From positions 744,001-808,000 of the forward strand of contig NC_018017.1 of the NCBI RefSeq assembly GCF_000243155.2: a stretch of DNA of 64,000 nt, given 5' to 3'. The position numbers and the translations under genes are program-made. Source of the stretch: Desulfitobacterium dehalogenans ATCC 51507. GTDB lineage: Bacteria; Bacillota; Desulfitobacteriia; Desulfitobacteriales; Desulfitobacteriaceae. Positions 53,420 to 61,315 of this stretch are shown here, one piece after another. The stretch's first letter is position 1. The number at the start of each line of letters is the position of its first letter. Below the pieces are notes generated by a model. It had not been told where the DNA came from. It saw only the letters and a list, made by a program, of their open reading frames with translations, and ran no database searches.

Positions 53420-53452
53420 GACTGAAAGCCGCCTGTAGGGCGGCTTTCAGTC
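53420..53452. terminator. Strong terminator-like hairpin
   Basis: Perfect 14-base inverted repeat (GACTGAAAGCCGCC and complement) with a five-base loop. There is no long T run on either side. It lies 224 bases upstream of the kinase start and 118 bases before the small reading frame. Confidence 0.55.
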
Positions 53453-53486
53453 TGTCCGGAAACATGAGATTTGACGATGTAATATT

Positions 53487-53516
53487 CCTGCAAGAAATGT
53501 GTGATAGTCCTGCAAG
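53487..53516. repeat. Tandem 8-base direct repeat, 22-base period
   Basis: CCTGCAAG occurs at 53487-53494 and again at 53509-53516. The 22-base period is about two helical turns, as for paired activator sites such as those of OmpR/PhoB-type regulators. It lies upstream of the amidohydrolase operon. Confidence 0.4.
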
Positions 53517-53569
53517 TAAAATATAGCTAAAAAGATAGACAAGATAAGGTTACGGAAAGCAAAAGTACA

Positions 53570-53674
53570 ATGTTATGGTATGAAAAATCCGATGAGTTGT
53601 TAGCTAATTACCACTTGCCTGAAATTTTGGAATTGTACAATGAATACAACCCTATAGGGAATACCCCATCCTAG
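53570..53674 (+). CDS. Possible small protein or leader peptide, 34 aa
   Basis: Open frame from ATG 53570 to TAG 53672-53674: begins MLWYEKSDELLANYHLPE and ends NPIGNTPS. Composition is protein-like (helical, acidic), but the ribosome site is weak (GGAAAG about 12 bases upstream). It ends 32 bases before the amidohydrolase start. It could be a leader peptide, a small operon protein or a remnant. I do not recognise it. Confidence 0.35.
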   Translation: MLWYEKSDELLANYHLPEILELYNEYNPIGNTPS

Positions 53675-53706
53675 GCGGGGTAGGAGAATTAAAAGGAGGA
53701 ATTGTC

Positions 53707-54561
53707 TTGAAGGTTTTGCGCAATGTCTTCGATGCACATTCGCACATTGGGCCAATGGCCCCCTGGAAGTATTATGATCTCCAGGAAGAAGTAAACCCCA
53801 CGGTAATCGAATATCCTGATGTGGATTCTTACTTAGCTCATATGGACAAGTATGGGATCAAAAAGGCACTTGTTTGTCCTAACTATGGAATTCCCAAGCA
53901 TGAGCAACCCTTTAGCCTTAACCCTTTGGTCATTGAAGCAGTAAGAAAGTCCGACCGTCTTCTCGGTGGTATCTGGGTATCCAATCTTCCTCGTAATAAG
54001 GAACTCACGTTAGAAGCGCTTAAATACGCAGGTGAACCGGGTATTGCCTGCCTGAAGATGACTTATTTGCTTGGAGGCAATCCCGACCCGGAAAAATATG
54101 ATGCAGAGCAAGAAGAGCTTACAGAATTGATCGTAAGCACCTGTGAAAAATATGACCTCACTTTGCAAACTCACTCAAGCTCAGGCGGCAGCTCAGACAT
54201 CAGTAATTACTATAAATTCATTGAGAAGTATGGAAAACGCATCCGTATCCATATCATCCATCTCGGTGGCGGTGTAAGTGGTCATATTAAAATGGTTCCT
54301 AAATTCATCAATTGGGTGAAAGAAGGGTATCAAGTTTACACCGACGGTTGCTGGGCAATTGGTTTCGGTGTGCGCTTCCTATTGGATGAAATCGCTAAAG
54401 CTGGAGTAGGCGAAGATCGCATCCTCTGGGGTTCTGACGAACCATGGAGCGACCTCCCCTCCGAATACTGGAAATGGGAAGGCGCGGATATCTCCGAGGA
54501 ATTCAAGAATAAGATTTTCTGGGAAAACGCTGAACGCGTTTACGGTTTCAAGAAAAAGTAA
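53707..54561 (+). CDS. Amidohydrolase-family TIM-barrel protein (Amidohydro_2)
   Basis: 284 aa. Metal-binding HxH is His11/His13 in DAHSHIG; later ligand regions are LQTHSSSGG (about 157), IHIIHLGGG (about 180) and the C-terminal Asp in LWGSDEPWSD (about 240). The PF04909 group includes decarboxylases and hydrolases of amides, lactones and hydantoin-like rings. The start is TTG at 53707 with AAAAGGAGG upstream. It is the first full gene of the operon and holds the place where a nitrilase stands in related Nit1C clusters, so hydrolysis of a C-N bond is likely but unproven. Confidence 0.82.
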   Translation: MKVLRNVFDAHSHIGPMAPWKYYDLQEEVNPTVIEYPDVDSYLAHMDKYGIKKALVCPNYGIPKHEQPFSLNPLVIEAVRKSDRLLGGIWVSNLPRNKELTLEALKYAGEPGIACLKMTYLLGGNPDPEKYDAEQEELTELIVSTCEKYDLTLQTHSSSGGSSDISNYYKFIEKYGKRIRIHIIHLGGGVSGHIKMVPKFINWVKEGYQVYTDGCWAIGFGVRFLLDEIAKAGVGEDRILWGSDEPWSDLPSEYWKWEGADISEEFKNKIFWENAERVYGFKKK

Positions 54562-54596
54562 GAAATTTAAGGATTAAACGATAGGGGGAAATACAA

Positions 54597-55061
54597 ATGG
54601 CCAAGGTACAAGTTGGAGATAGTCTTTACTCTAAAAATAAGATCTTTCCAGATCATAAAGCTGAACCTGGACAAAGAGCACTGGTCCAAATTCACGGGAT
54701 GTTTACTGAAGCATCCGTTACCTTAATTGCGCTCTTAACCGCTACCCGTCTTCAACGTAAGGGATTTGAAACGTCTATTCTCCTTTATGGACCCTCCGGC
54801 GTTCTTCTGGGAAGCGGAACCAAGGGTTACCCCAAAGTTGGAGACGAGTTTTATCCAGGCCATCTGGCCCATAGCCAACGATTGACCCAATTCATGAAAG
54901 AAGGCGGCAAAGTCTATGTCTGCCAATTCGGATTAGGTGCTACCGGATTCCGGGAAGAAGATTTGCTTGAAGGTGTAATTCCCGTAGATCCCCTTGATGT
55001 TCTTGACATCTCCCTTGATCACTATAAATCAGGCGCTTTCATCATGGGAACTTGGATGTAA
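54597..55061 (+). CDS. Sll0783/MSMEG_0572 family nitrogen-starvation protein (NitB-like)
   Basis: 154 aa, soluble. KIFPDHKAEPGQRALVQ, ATRLQRKGFETSILLYGPSG and PVDPLDVLDISLDHYKSGAF (each a separate stretch) match what I remember of the Sll0783/MSMEG_0572 family, first noted as nitrogen-starvation-induced in Synechocystis and the first gene of Nit1C clusters. No enzymatic activity is established; the alpha/beta pattern and the Gly-rich loop resemble DsrE-like folds. It follows the amidohydrolase by 35 bases. Confidence 0.82.
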   Translation: MAKVQVGDSLYSKNKIFPDHKAEPGQRALVQIHGMFTEASVTLIALLTATRLQRKGFETSILLYGPSGVLLGSGTKGYPKVGDEFYPGHLAHSQRLTQFMKEGGKVYVCQFGLGATGFREEDLLEGVIPVDPLDVLDISLDHYKSGAFIMGTWM

Positions 55062-55088
55062 ATCTCTCTATCGGTAAATAAACATTCA

Positions 55089-55117
55089 CCCCTTCCCCGG
55101 CTCGCCGGGGGAGGGGG
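55089..55117. repeat. G/C-rich intergenic hairpin within the operon
   Basis: CCCCTTCCCCGGC and GCCGGGGGAGGGG form a very stable stem with a two-base loop in the 90-base gap between the Sll0783-like and radical SAM genes. There is no T tract, so it may be an mRNA stability or processing element that sets different levels for the two genes. Confidence 0.55.
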
Positions 55118-55151
55118 CTATCCCGATGGGAGCAGTAAAGGAGTAAGGAAA

Positions 55152-56249
55152 ATGGGCAGCTCGTTGAAAAAAGCGAAACTCATGGTGGAATTGCAGAGTA
55201 AAGGTATTCGCCTGGAACAAGGTTCGGGCAAGGGGCGTCAAGGCGGGGCGGGTCCCGCTAATGGCAAGGGGATGGTCTTTGGGAACTATCAGATTACGGT
55301 TCCCACCAGTGGGGAATGTGCTATGAGTTCTGAATACTCCTTGCATGAGGATGGAGAGCACGCCCTTATTTACAAAGATGGGGAAGTAGTCAGCGAGGTG
55401 GGGTTAATCGCCCCCCCCCGTTTCTATGAATTGCATACAGAGGATGGTGTGCCTTATAACAAAATTGCTCTTCTCCACGGACGGGATTGTTTGGCCAGCA
55501 CAGTCATTCAAACATGTTCCCGTTGGCATGGGGGGGAGCGGTGCCAGTTTTGTGGCATCGGGACAAGTCTGGATGATGAAAACACGGTACCGGTAAAAAC
55601 CCCTAAACAGTTGGCAGAGGTAGCCGGGGCAGCTCAGCGCTTAGATGGGGTAACTCATGTAACCCTTACAGCCGGTACGACAGTTAATCCCTTATACGGT
55701 ATCAAGCATTTGGGTGATTGCGCCCGGGCTATCAAAGAGGGGACAGGACTTCCTGTCCATGTCCAATTTGAACCTGTAGATGATCCGGATATTTATCGCC
55801 ACCTAAAAGAATGCGGCGTGGATACAGTTGGAATGCACCTGGAGAGCTTTGACCAAAAAGTCAGAGAGCGTATTACACCTGGAAAGGCCAAGATATCCAT
55901 AGAAGACTATTTCAAAGGCTTCGCCGGAGCGGTAGAAGTCTTCGGCCGAAATCAAGTGAGCACTTATATCATCATCGGATTAGGGGAGAGTCTGGCCGAT
56001 ACGTTAGCAGGCTGTATGCGTTGCATCGAAATGGGAGTATATCCTTTTGTGGTACCCCTTCGGCCGGTGAAAGAGACCCCCTTCGCTAATATGGCACCGC
56101 CGGAGCCGAAGGCTATGGCGGAAATCTATGGGGAAGTTGCAAGAGCTTTAGCTGATCATGGGTTAAGCGCATCGGACAGTAAAGCCGGCTGTGTGCGTTG
56201 TGGAGCTTGTTCGGTGCTGCCCGCTTTTGAAAGGAAAAAGCATGGCTAA
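55152..56249 (+). CDS. MSMEG_0568/Sll0785-family radical SAM protein (NitD-like)
   Basis: 365 aa. Cluster Cys122, Cys131 and Cys134 lie in TCSRWHGGERCQFCGIG, a CX8CX2C spacing instead of CX3CX2C. A second Cys group, Cys347, Cys350 and Cys353 (CVRCGAC), near the C-terminus could hold an auxiliary iron-sulfur cluster. The N-terminal 110 residues form an extra domain. It belongs to the radical SAM enzyme always present in Nit1C clusters; its reaction is unknown. AAAGGAG precedes the ATG; the stop overlaps the GNAT gene. Confidence 0.83.
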   Translation: MGSSLKKAKLMVELQSKGIRLEQGSGKGRQGGAGPANGKGMVFGNYQITVPTSGECAMSSEYSLHEDGEHALIYKDGEVVSEVGLIAPPRFYELHTEDGVPYNKIALLHGRDCLASTVIQTCSRWHGGERCQFCGIGTSLDDENTVPVKTPKQLAEVAGAAQRLDGVTHVTLTAGTTVNPLYGIKHLGDCARAIKEGTGLPVHVQFEPVDDPDIYRHLKECGVDTVGMHLESFDQKVRERITPGKAKISIEDYFKGFAGAVEVFGRNQVSTYIIIGLGESLADTLAGCMRCIEMGVYPFVVPLRPVKETPFANMAPPEPKAMAEIYGEVARALADHGLSASDSKAGCVRCGACSVLPAFERKKHG

Positions 56250-56679
56250 ATATGAGTTGAAAGTCGCTGAGAGTAGAGAAGAAATCAAGCAGTATGAAGA
56301 GGTAAGAAGAGCAGTCTTTGTGAACGAACAAGGCATTTTTAATGAAGACGACTCTGATGACTACGATACCATAGCCGTACCGATTATTGCTGTAGAAGCT
56401 GAAAGCGGGAGAGTAGCTGGAGTAGTACGTTGCTATCCCATAGAAAATGGAGACTGGGTGGGGGGAAGGCTTGCCGTATTGCCCGAATTTCGCGGGAGAT
56501 TGGGAGCCCTTCTGGTTCGTAAAGCCATGGAGGAAGTTCAAGGTCGTGGGTGCCGTATATTCTATGCTCATATTCAGGAGCAAAATGTTAAGTTTTTTGA
56601 GAGATTAGGATGGTCTCTAACAGGGAAAAGTTCAGTGTTCAGCAATGTAGTTCATTATGATATGAAAGTGGTTTTTTAA
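56242..56679 (+). CDS. GNAT acetyltransferase, Sll0786/MSMEG_0567 N-terminal family (NitE-like)
   Basis: 145 aa single GNAT domain: an N-terminal helix with YEEVRRAVFVNEQGIF, the RVAGVVRCYPI strand, then the acetyl-CoA pyrophosphate loop in LAVLPEFRGRLGALLVRKA (about 88-106). The start at 56242 is 8 bases inside the radical SAM gene, with GAAAGGA before it. In some actinobacteria this domain is fused to the AIR-synthase-like protein that is encoded separately next here. The acyl acceptor is unknown. Confidence 0.82.
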   Translation: MAKYELKVAESREEIKQYEEVRRAVFVNEQGIFNEDDSDDYDTIAVPIIAVEAESGRVAGVVRCYPIENGDWVGGRLAVLPEFRGRLGALLVRKAMEEVQGRGCRIFYAHIQEQNVKFFERLGWSLTGKSSVFSNVVHYDMKVVF

Positions 56680-56712
56680 CATCGAGAGTAACCAGCATGG
56701 AAGGATGAGAGT

Positions 56713-57678
56713 ATGTCTTGGCTCAATGATTTTGTCGCTGATTGGATGGAGACAAGCGGTCTACAAGAGAAGCAGGATATCCAGACAGTCGCGAGCAGTT
56801 TGCCGATTAGCCCCGTTGTGAATGGTCAACCGGTTCTTCTGGGGGATGATGCCGCGGCTATTCCAAGTAATGAGGGCTATCTGCTCTTGGCGGCCGAGGG
56901 GGTATGGCCACCTTTGTTACGAGCCGATCCTCAATTGGCCGGCAGGTGTTGCGTCTTAACCAATGTCAGCGATATCTACGCAATGGGAGGACGACCTACG
57001 GCAGTTGTGGATGTTCTTTTTGCTACCGATGATGAGGTTGCCTCAAAGGTCTTAAAAGGAATGCAGGAGAATGCCGAGCGATTCGGGGTACCTATCGTTG
57101 GAGGGCATTTTACCAAGAACAGAGATACTTCAGCTTTAGCTGTTGCCATACTAGGTCAGGCCAAAAAATTACTAACCAGTCACACCGCCCGCCCGGGGGA
57201 TCAACTGATGCTCGTCTGCAAATTAGAAGGGAATATACGAGATGGTTTTAATTTCTGGGATTGCTCCAGCAGGTGTTCACCTGAGGAACTCAGAGAGGAA
57301 TTAGAATGTCTTCCCTTCCTGGCAGAGGCGGAACTTTGTGATACCGCTAAGGATGTAAGTATGGCGGGAATCCTGGGAACCACGATTATGATGTTAGAGA
57401 CCTCTGAATATGGTGCCGAGATTGATTTGGATGAGATTCCCTGCCCGCTGGGAGTCGGGCTGGAACAATGGTTAAAAGTTTTCCATAGTTATGGATTTAT
57501 CTTATCTGTTCGACCGGAACAAGTGCGGGATGTCATGAATGTATTTGAGAAAAAGGAAATATGCTGCGTTCCTTATGGGAGGGTTATAGAGGATTCAACT
57601 ATAACTGTCTGGGGACGCGGAGCAAGTAAAGTTATCTGGGATTTGAAAACTCCATTAATGGGTTTTGCCCAATCCTAA
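56713..57678 (+). CDS. AIR synthase-like (PurM/HypE superfamily) protein, Sll0787 family (NitF-like)
   Basis: 321 aa. PurM-superfamily ATP-binding motifs: LLGDDAAAIP (about 43), TNVSDIYAMGGRP (about 79), VGGHFTKNRD (about 130). The superfamily uses ATP to activate an amide or carbamoyl oxygen (PurM, PurL, HypE, ThiL, SelD). It is probably an ATP-dependent step on the unknown substrate of the cluster. It lies 33 bases after the GNAT gene and is followed 14 bases later by the flavin dehydrogenase gene. Confidence 0.82.
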   Translation: MSWLNDFVADWMETSGLQEKQDIQTVASSLPISPVVNGQPVLLGDDAAAIPSNEGYLLLAAEGVWPPLLRADPQLAGRCCVLTNVSDIYAMGGRPTAVVDVLFATDDEVASKVLKGMQENAERFGVPIVGGHFTKNRDTSALAVAILGQAKKLLTSHTARPGDQLMLVCKLEGNIRDGFNFWDCSSRCSPEELREELECLPFLAEAELCDTAKDVSMAGILGTTIMMLETSEYGAEIDLDEIPCPLGVGLEQWLKVFHSYGFILSVRPEQVRDVMNVFEKKEICCVPYGRVIEDSTITVWGRGASKVIWDLKTPLMGFAQS

Positions 57679-57692
57679 GTGCGAGGTGAATT

Positions 57693-59147
57693 ATGAATAA
57701 AGCATTAGAAAACCAATTGACCGAGCTCCTCGGCCCGGATTCGGTATCAACTCTTGATATTGAACGCAGGCAATATGCCCATGATATGGCCCCTGTGCCG
57801 AAGATCTTCGGGTTGTTCTTCAAGACCATGCCCGATGCCATTGTGCGTCCGAATTCTTCTCAGCAGGTTCAGCAGTTGGTGAAATTTACAGCTGCCAATG
57901 GGGTCCCCCTTATCCCCCGGGGACGTTCCACAACCATGATGGGAGGGTCCTACCCCGTTTGGGGCGGAATCTCTGTGGATATGACGGCACGCAAGGGGAT
58001 TATCTCCCTGGATGAGGCAAACAGGACAGTGAAGGTCAGTTCAGGAATAATCTGGGATAATGTCTTAAGATACTTAGAAAAACGGGGACTCACTTTATAT
58101 TGCTACCCTACCAGCGCTCCCTCGGCCACCGTGGGCGGTTGGTTGGGCAATGGCGGAGTCGGGCTGGGAAAAGGCGGATTGGGAATTGGTTCCCCCGCGT
58201 ATGGTTATGCGGCAGATACGGTAGTGGATCTGGGGGTAGTTCTACCCTCAGGGGAATACATTGAATCCGTGGCAGCTTCTCAATATAAAGTGCAAGATTT
58301 CATCGGCAGTGACGGAGTCCTGGCTATCTATGATACGGTGACGCTGAGAGTCCGCCCTCTTCCTGCACGGCAAGAACCCTTCAGCTTTAATTTTAACGAA
58401 GTAACCAAGCTTTGCTGGGCAGTTAAAGAAAGTGCGGCACTTAAACCCTTCTTCCTGCTGATCGAAGATGAAGGTATGCTTGGCTTTAAGAAAAAAGCCG
58501 GGCTTCATGTTCCACCAGCTAAAAACTTAGTCACTGTGGTCTTGGAGGGAGAAGGGGCTTCCTTAGACTCCGATATCCAAGAACTGCGTAAGATCATGAT
58601 CACTCATGGGGGCCAGGAATTATCCCGAGAGATTGCAGAGGAAGAATGGGCGGGTCGTTATTATGCTATGCGCCATAAAAGTGCCGGACCCAATCTTCTC
58701 GGCGGGGAATTCAGCGCCCCAATCGATCAGTTAACGGAAGTGGTCAGACGGGTTAATGAATTGGCGGAAAATAAGAACATCACCATTGGTATTCACGGGA
58801 CTCTCGGTGTTAACGAGATGTTGTTTATGCCTCAGGTGCTCAGTGATGAACGAAAGAAATTCCGTTATTTGACGATGATGTCCTTGGTTAAAGACTTAAA
58901 TGATATGAGTATTGATCTAGGTGGAGTACCCTATGGTGCAGGTTTATTCAATGCCTTTTATGCCAAGGAGATCCATGGGGAGAGATTCGACGAATTGGTT
59001 CAGCTCAAAAAAGAGCTTGATCCCCGTAAAGTCATGAACCCTGGCAAGGCGATTCACTGTATGACCCGATTTAAGATAGCTCTTCCTAAGTTCGCTTACG
59101 GTCTGGGTATGTTTGGGTTGGGCCTTTTTGTAAAGTATGGCAAATAG
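57693..59147 (+). CDS. FAD-linked 2-hydroxyacid dehydrogenase subunit (GlcD-like)
   Basis: 484 aa. The PCMH-type FAD domain spans about 45-225, with VRPNSSQQVQQLVKFT, PRGRSTTMMGG and the ATVGGWLGNGGVGLGKGG loop (in parts). The C-terminal FAD-oxidase domain ends with LDPRKVMNPGKAIH. Relatives oxidise glycolate, D-lactate or other 2-hydroxyacids. The next gene encodes the iron-sulfur partner. A GAGGTG site precedes the ATG. In this operon a 2-hydroxy-ureido acid such as ureidoglycolate is an attractive but unproven substrate. Confidence 0.88.
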   Translation: MNKALENQLTELLGPDSVSTLDIERRQYAHDMAPVPKIFGLFFKTMPDAIVRPNSSQQVQQLVKFTAANGVPLIPRGRSTTMMGGSYPVWGGISVDMTARKGIISLDEANRTVKVSSGIIWDNVLRYLEKRGLTLYCYPTSAPSATVGGWLGNGGVGLGKGGLGIGSPAYGYAADTVVDLGVVLPSGEYIESVAASQYKVQDFIGSDGVLAIYDTVTLRVRPLPARQEPFSFNFNEVTKLCWAVKESAALKPFFLLIEDEGMLGFKKKAGLHVPPAKNLVTVVLEGEGASLDSDIQELRKIMITHGGQELSREIAEEEWAGRYYAMRHKSAGPNLLGGEFSAPIDQLTEVVRRVNELAENKNITIGIHGTLGVNEMLFMPQVLSDERKKFRYLTMMSLVKDLNDMSIDLGGVPYGAGLFNAFYAKEIHGERFDELVQLKKELDPRKVMNPGKAIHCMTRFKIALPKFAYGLGMFGLGLFVKYGK

Positions 59148-59159
59148 GGGGAGACAATA

Positions 59160-60311
59160 ATGCTACAAGAAAAACTGCGATCTATTGAACATCATATCTA
59201 TACCTGCGCGTCCTGTGCATTTTGTACAGCTATTTGCCCCATATCCGAACAAATCGGATGGGAGAGTTATGGTCCTCGGGGAAGAATGCATCTTCTTAAA
59301 CTTTTGATTGAAAAGGATGTACAACCCAGCGATACGGTTAAAGAGCGTTATTACGCTTGTACCACCTGCAGTCGCTGCGAGAAAGTTTGTCAGACAGATT
59401 TGCCCTTGGTAGAGATCTGGGAAGATGTACGCTCCTGGCTGGTTGAGGACAAACTTGGTCCTCTGGAACCTCATAAGAAAATCGGAGCATCTGTAGAGGA
59501 AAGCCACAATACCTATCGTGAACCGGCTTCTGCCAGAAATGATTGGGCGAAAGACATTAATGTGGAGCTGAAGAGGAAGGGTAAAATAGCATTTTATGTA
59601 GGGTGTACCTCTTCTTACCGGATGCAGCAGTTGGCTCAGGATACCATGAAGATACTCCAAGCCTTAGGCGAAGATGTGGCAGTTTTGGGAGAAGATGAAT
59701 GGTGCTGTGGTTCTGTATTACTGCGGACTGGACAACGAAGCCAAATTAAAGAAATCGCAGCCCATAATGTAGAAGCTCTTAAGAATACAGGAGCGGAGAT
59801 TGTTGTGGCTTCCTGTACAGGCTGCTTCAAAACCATTAGTGGAGATTATCCGGTGATTACCGGGGAAGAGCTGCCTTTTAAGATGATGCACATCACTCAG
59901 TTCCTGGCCCAACGAATTCAAGAGGGTAAGCTTAAGTTTAAAAGGGCCATCCATGAAAAAGTAACCTATCATGATCCATGCCATCTAGGGCTGCATGCTG
60001 GAGAATATGCTGCTCCTCGGGATATCCTCAGGGCAATTCCCGGGGTGGAGCTGATCGAGATGGACTTTGTCCGTGAGGAGTCCCGCTGCTGCGGCGCCGG
60101 GGGCGGCATGAAAGCAGGTATGCCTGATGTGGCTATGGGAATCGGAATATCCCGTGTGGATGAAGCTGAAGAAACGGGTGCCGGCATTCTGGCCAGCTGC
60201 TGTCCATTCTGCAAGACCAATCTATCTCAAGCCATTGAGGCTTCTCATAAAGACCTGGTGCAAAAAGACATTACGGCTTTGGTCGTGGAATCTATGGGTC
60301 TTGATATTTAA
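59160..60311 (+). CDS. Iron-sulfur heterodisulfide-reductase-like subunit (GlcF-like)
   Basis: 383 aa. Two [4Fe-4S] motifs near the N-terminus (CASCAFCTAICP, about 17; CTTCSRCEKVCQ, about 67), then two CCG domains (WCCGSVLL, about 180; CCGAGGGMKAG, about 310) that bind a further cluster. It carries electrons from the FAD subunit to an unknown acceptor, possibly quinone. It is 12 bases after the FAD gene, with a GGGGGAG site. Confidence 0.88.
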   Translation: MLQEKLRSIEHHIYTCASCAFCTAICPISEQIGWESYGPRGRMHLLKLLIEKDVQPSDTVKERYYACTTCSRCEKVCQTDLPLVEIWEDVRSWLVEDKLGPLEPHKKIGASVEESHNTYREPASARNDWAKDINVELKRKGKIAFYVGCTSSYRMQQLAQDTMKILQALGEDVAVLGEDEWCCGSVLLRTGQRSQIKEIAAHNVEALKNTGAEIVVASCTGCFKTISGDYPVITGEELPFKMMHITQFLAQRIQEGKLKFKRAIHEKVTYHDPCHLGLHAGEYAAPRDILRAIPGVELIEMDFVREESRCCGAGGGMKAGMPDVAMGIGISRVDEAEETGAGILASCCPFCKTNLSQAIEASHKDLVQKDITALVVESMGLDI

Positions 60312-60340
60312 ATTTTGTATAGATGAAGGAGAGCAAGATC

Positions 60341-61300
60341 TTGGTAAATAGTGAGAAGAAAATAGCTGTAGTGGCCTTCGGGGGAAATGCTTTATTGCCA
60401 GAGACACAAGAAGGAACCTTTGAGGAGCAACAGGCGAATGCCGATGCGGCTGCAGAATCCATCATCGGAATATCCCGGAATGGTTATGATGTCATTTTAG
60501 TTCATGGCAATGGCCCTCAAGTAGGTCAGGTCTTAGTGCAAAACGAGGAGTCCTCAGAAAAGGTGCCCATGCAGCCGTTGGATGCCTGCGTGGCAGCAAC
60601 TCAGGGAACCATTGGCTATATCTTAACAACCGCATTGCGACGGACGGCTAAACGGCTCGATGTCGATGTCGATACAGTTACCGTGCTCACCAATGTTGCC
60701 GTGAGTCCTGCAGATCCCGCCTTTGAGAATCCTACCAAACCCATTGGGTCCTTCATGTCTGCCGAGAGGGCCCAAGAGATGGAAAAAACCAAAGGATGGA
60801 AAATCATCGAGGACGCCGGGCGGGGGTACCGCAGGGTGGTTCCCTCACCGAAACCACGGAGAATCATGGAGAGCAAAGCCATCAGGGAATTGGCCCAAGC
60901 CGGGAATATTGTCATCGCCTGCGGAGGGGGTGGGATTCCAGTGGCTAGAGTGAATGATGAATTCGTAGGCCTGGAGGCTGTCATCGATAAGGACTTGGCT
61001 TCCAGTTTATTGGCAGAAGAAATTGGTGCAGATCTTTATATTGTCCTTACCGGGGTATCTCAAGTCGCCATCAATTTTGGTAAGCCCAATATGAAGTTGT
61101 TAGATAGAATCACCGTTTCAGAAGCGGAAAAATATATGGCTGAAGGACATTTCCCGCCAGGCAGCATGGGACCGAAGATTGCCGCAGCGTTAAAGTTCAT
61201 CAAGAGCAGTGGGAAAGAAGTCTTAATTACTTCAGCTGAAAAGTTAGAGGATGCTCTGAAAGGGCAAAGCGGTACTTATATTATCCCGGATGCTCAATAG
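60341..61300 (+). CDS. Carbamate kinase
   Basis: 319 aa amino-acid-kinase-fold enzyme that converts carbamoyl phosphate and ADP to carbamate and ATP. Motifs: FGGNALLP near the start, VHGNGPQVGQV (about 56), EAVIDKDLASSLLA (about 213) and FPPGSMGPKIAAA (about 270). I prefer TTG at 60341, which has AAGGAG upstream, over an ATG at 60323 without a site. In the FdrA/YlbE context it makes the ATP-forming step (AllK in E. coli). There is no arginine deiminase gene nearby. Confidence 0.92.
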   Translation: MVNSEKKIAVVAFGGNALLPETQEGTFEEQQANADAAAESIIGISRNGYDVILVHGNGPQVGQVLVQNEESSEKVPMQPLDACVAATQGTIGYILTTALRRTAKRLDVDVDTVTVLTNVAVSPADPAFENPTKPIGSFMSAERAQEMEKTKGWKIIEDAGRGYRRVVPSPKPRRIMESKAIRELAQAGNIVIACGGGGIPVARVNDEFVGLEAVIDKDLASSLLAEEIGADLYIVLTGVSQVAINFGKPNMKLLDRITVSEAEKYMAEGHFPPGSMGPKIAAALKFIKSSGKEVLITSAEKLEDALKGQSGTYIIPDAQ

Positions 61301-61315
61301 TGAGGAGGAAAAAAT

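Larger units (their letters stand above)
53197..53706. other. Divergent control region of kinase and amidohydrolase operon
   Basis: 510 bases. From left to right: an AT-rich stretch upstream of the kinase, a strong hairpin (53420-53452), a pair of 8-base direct repeats (53487-53516), and a possible 34-codon reading frame (53570-53674). I found no riboswitch that I recognise and no clear sigma-A or sigma-54 promoter. Confidence 0.5.

Noticed and set aside
53197-53706. Riboswitch (guanidine or other nitrogen-related) before the amidohydrolase operon
   Set aside because: I looked for conserved cores of guanidine and glutamine classes and saw none; the hairpin at 53420 lies far upstream and has no T tract.
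56113-56583. 156-codon minus-strand open frame opposite the radical SAM/GNAT junction
   Set aside because: It overlaps two well-supported plus-strand genes and its translation looks like a Phe/Ser/Tyr-rich shadow without motifs.
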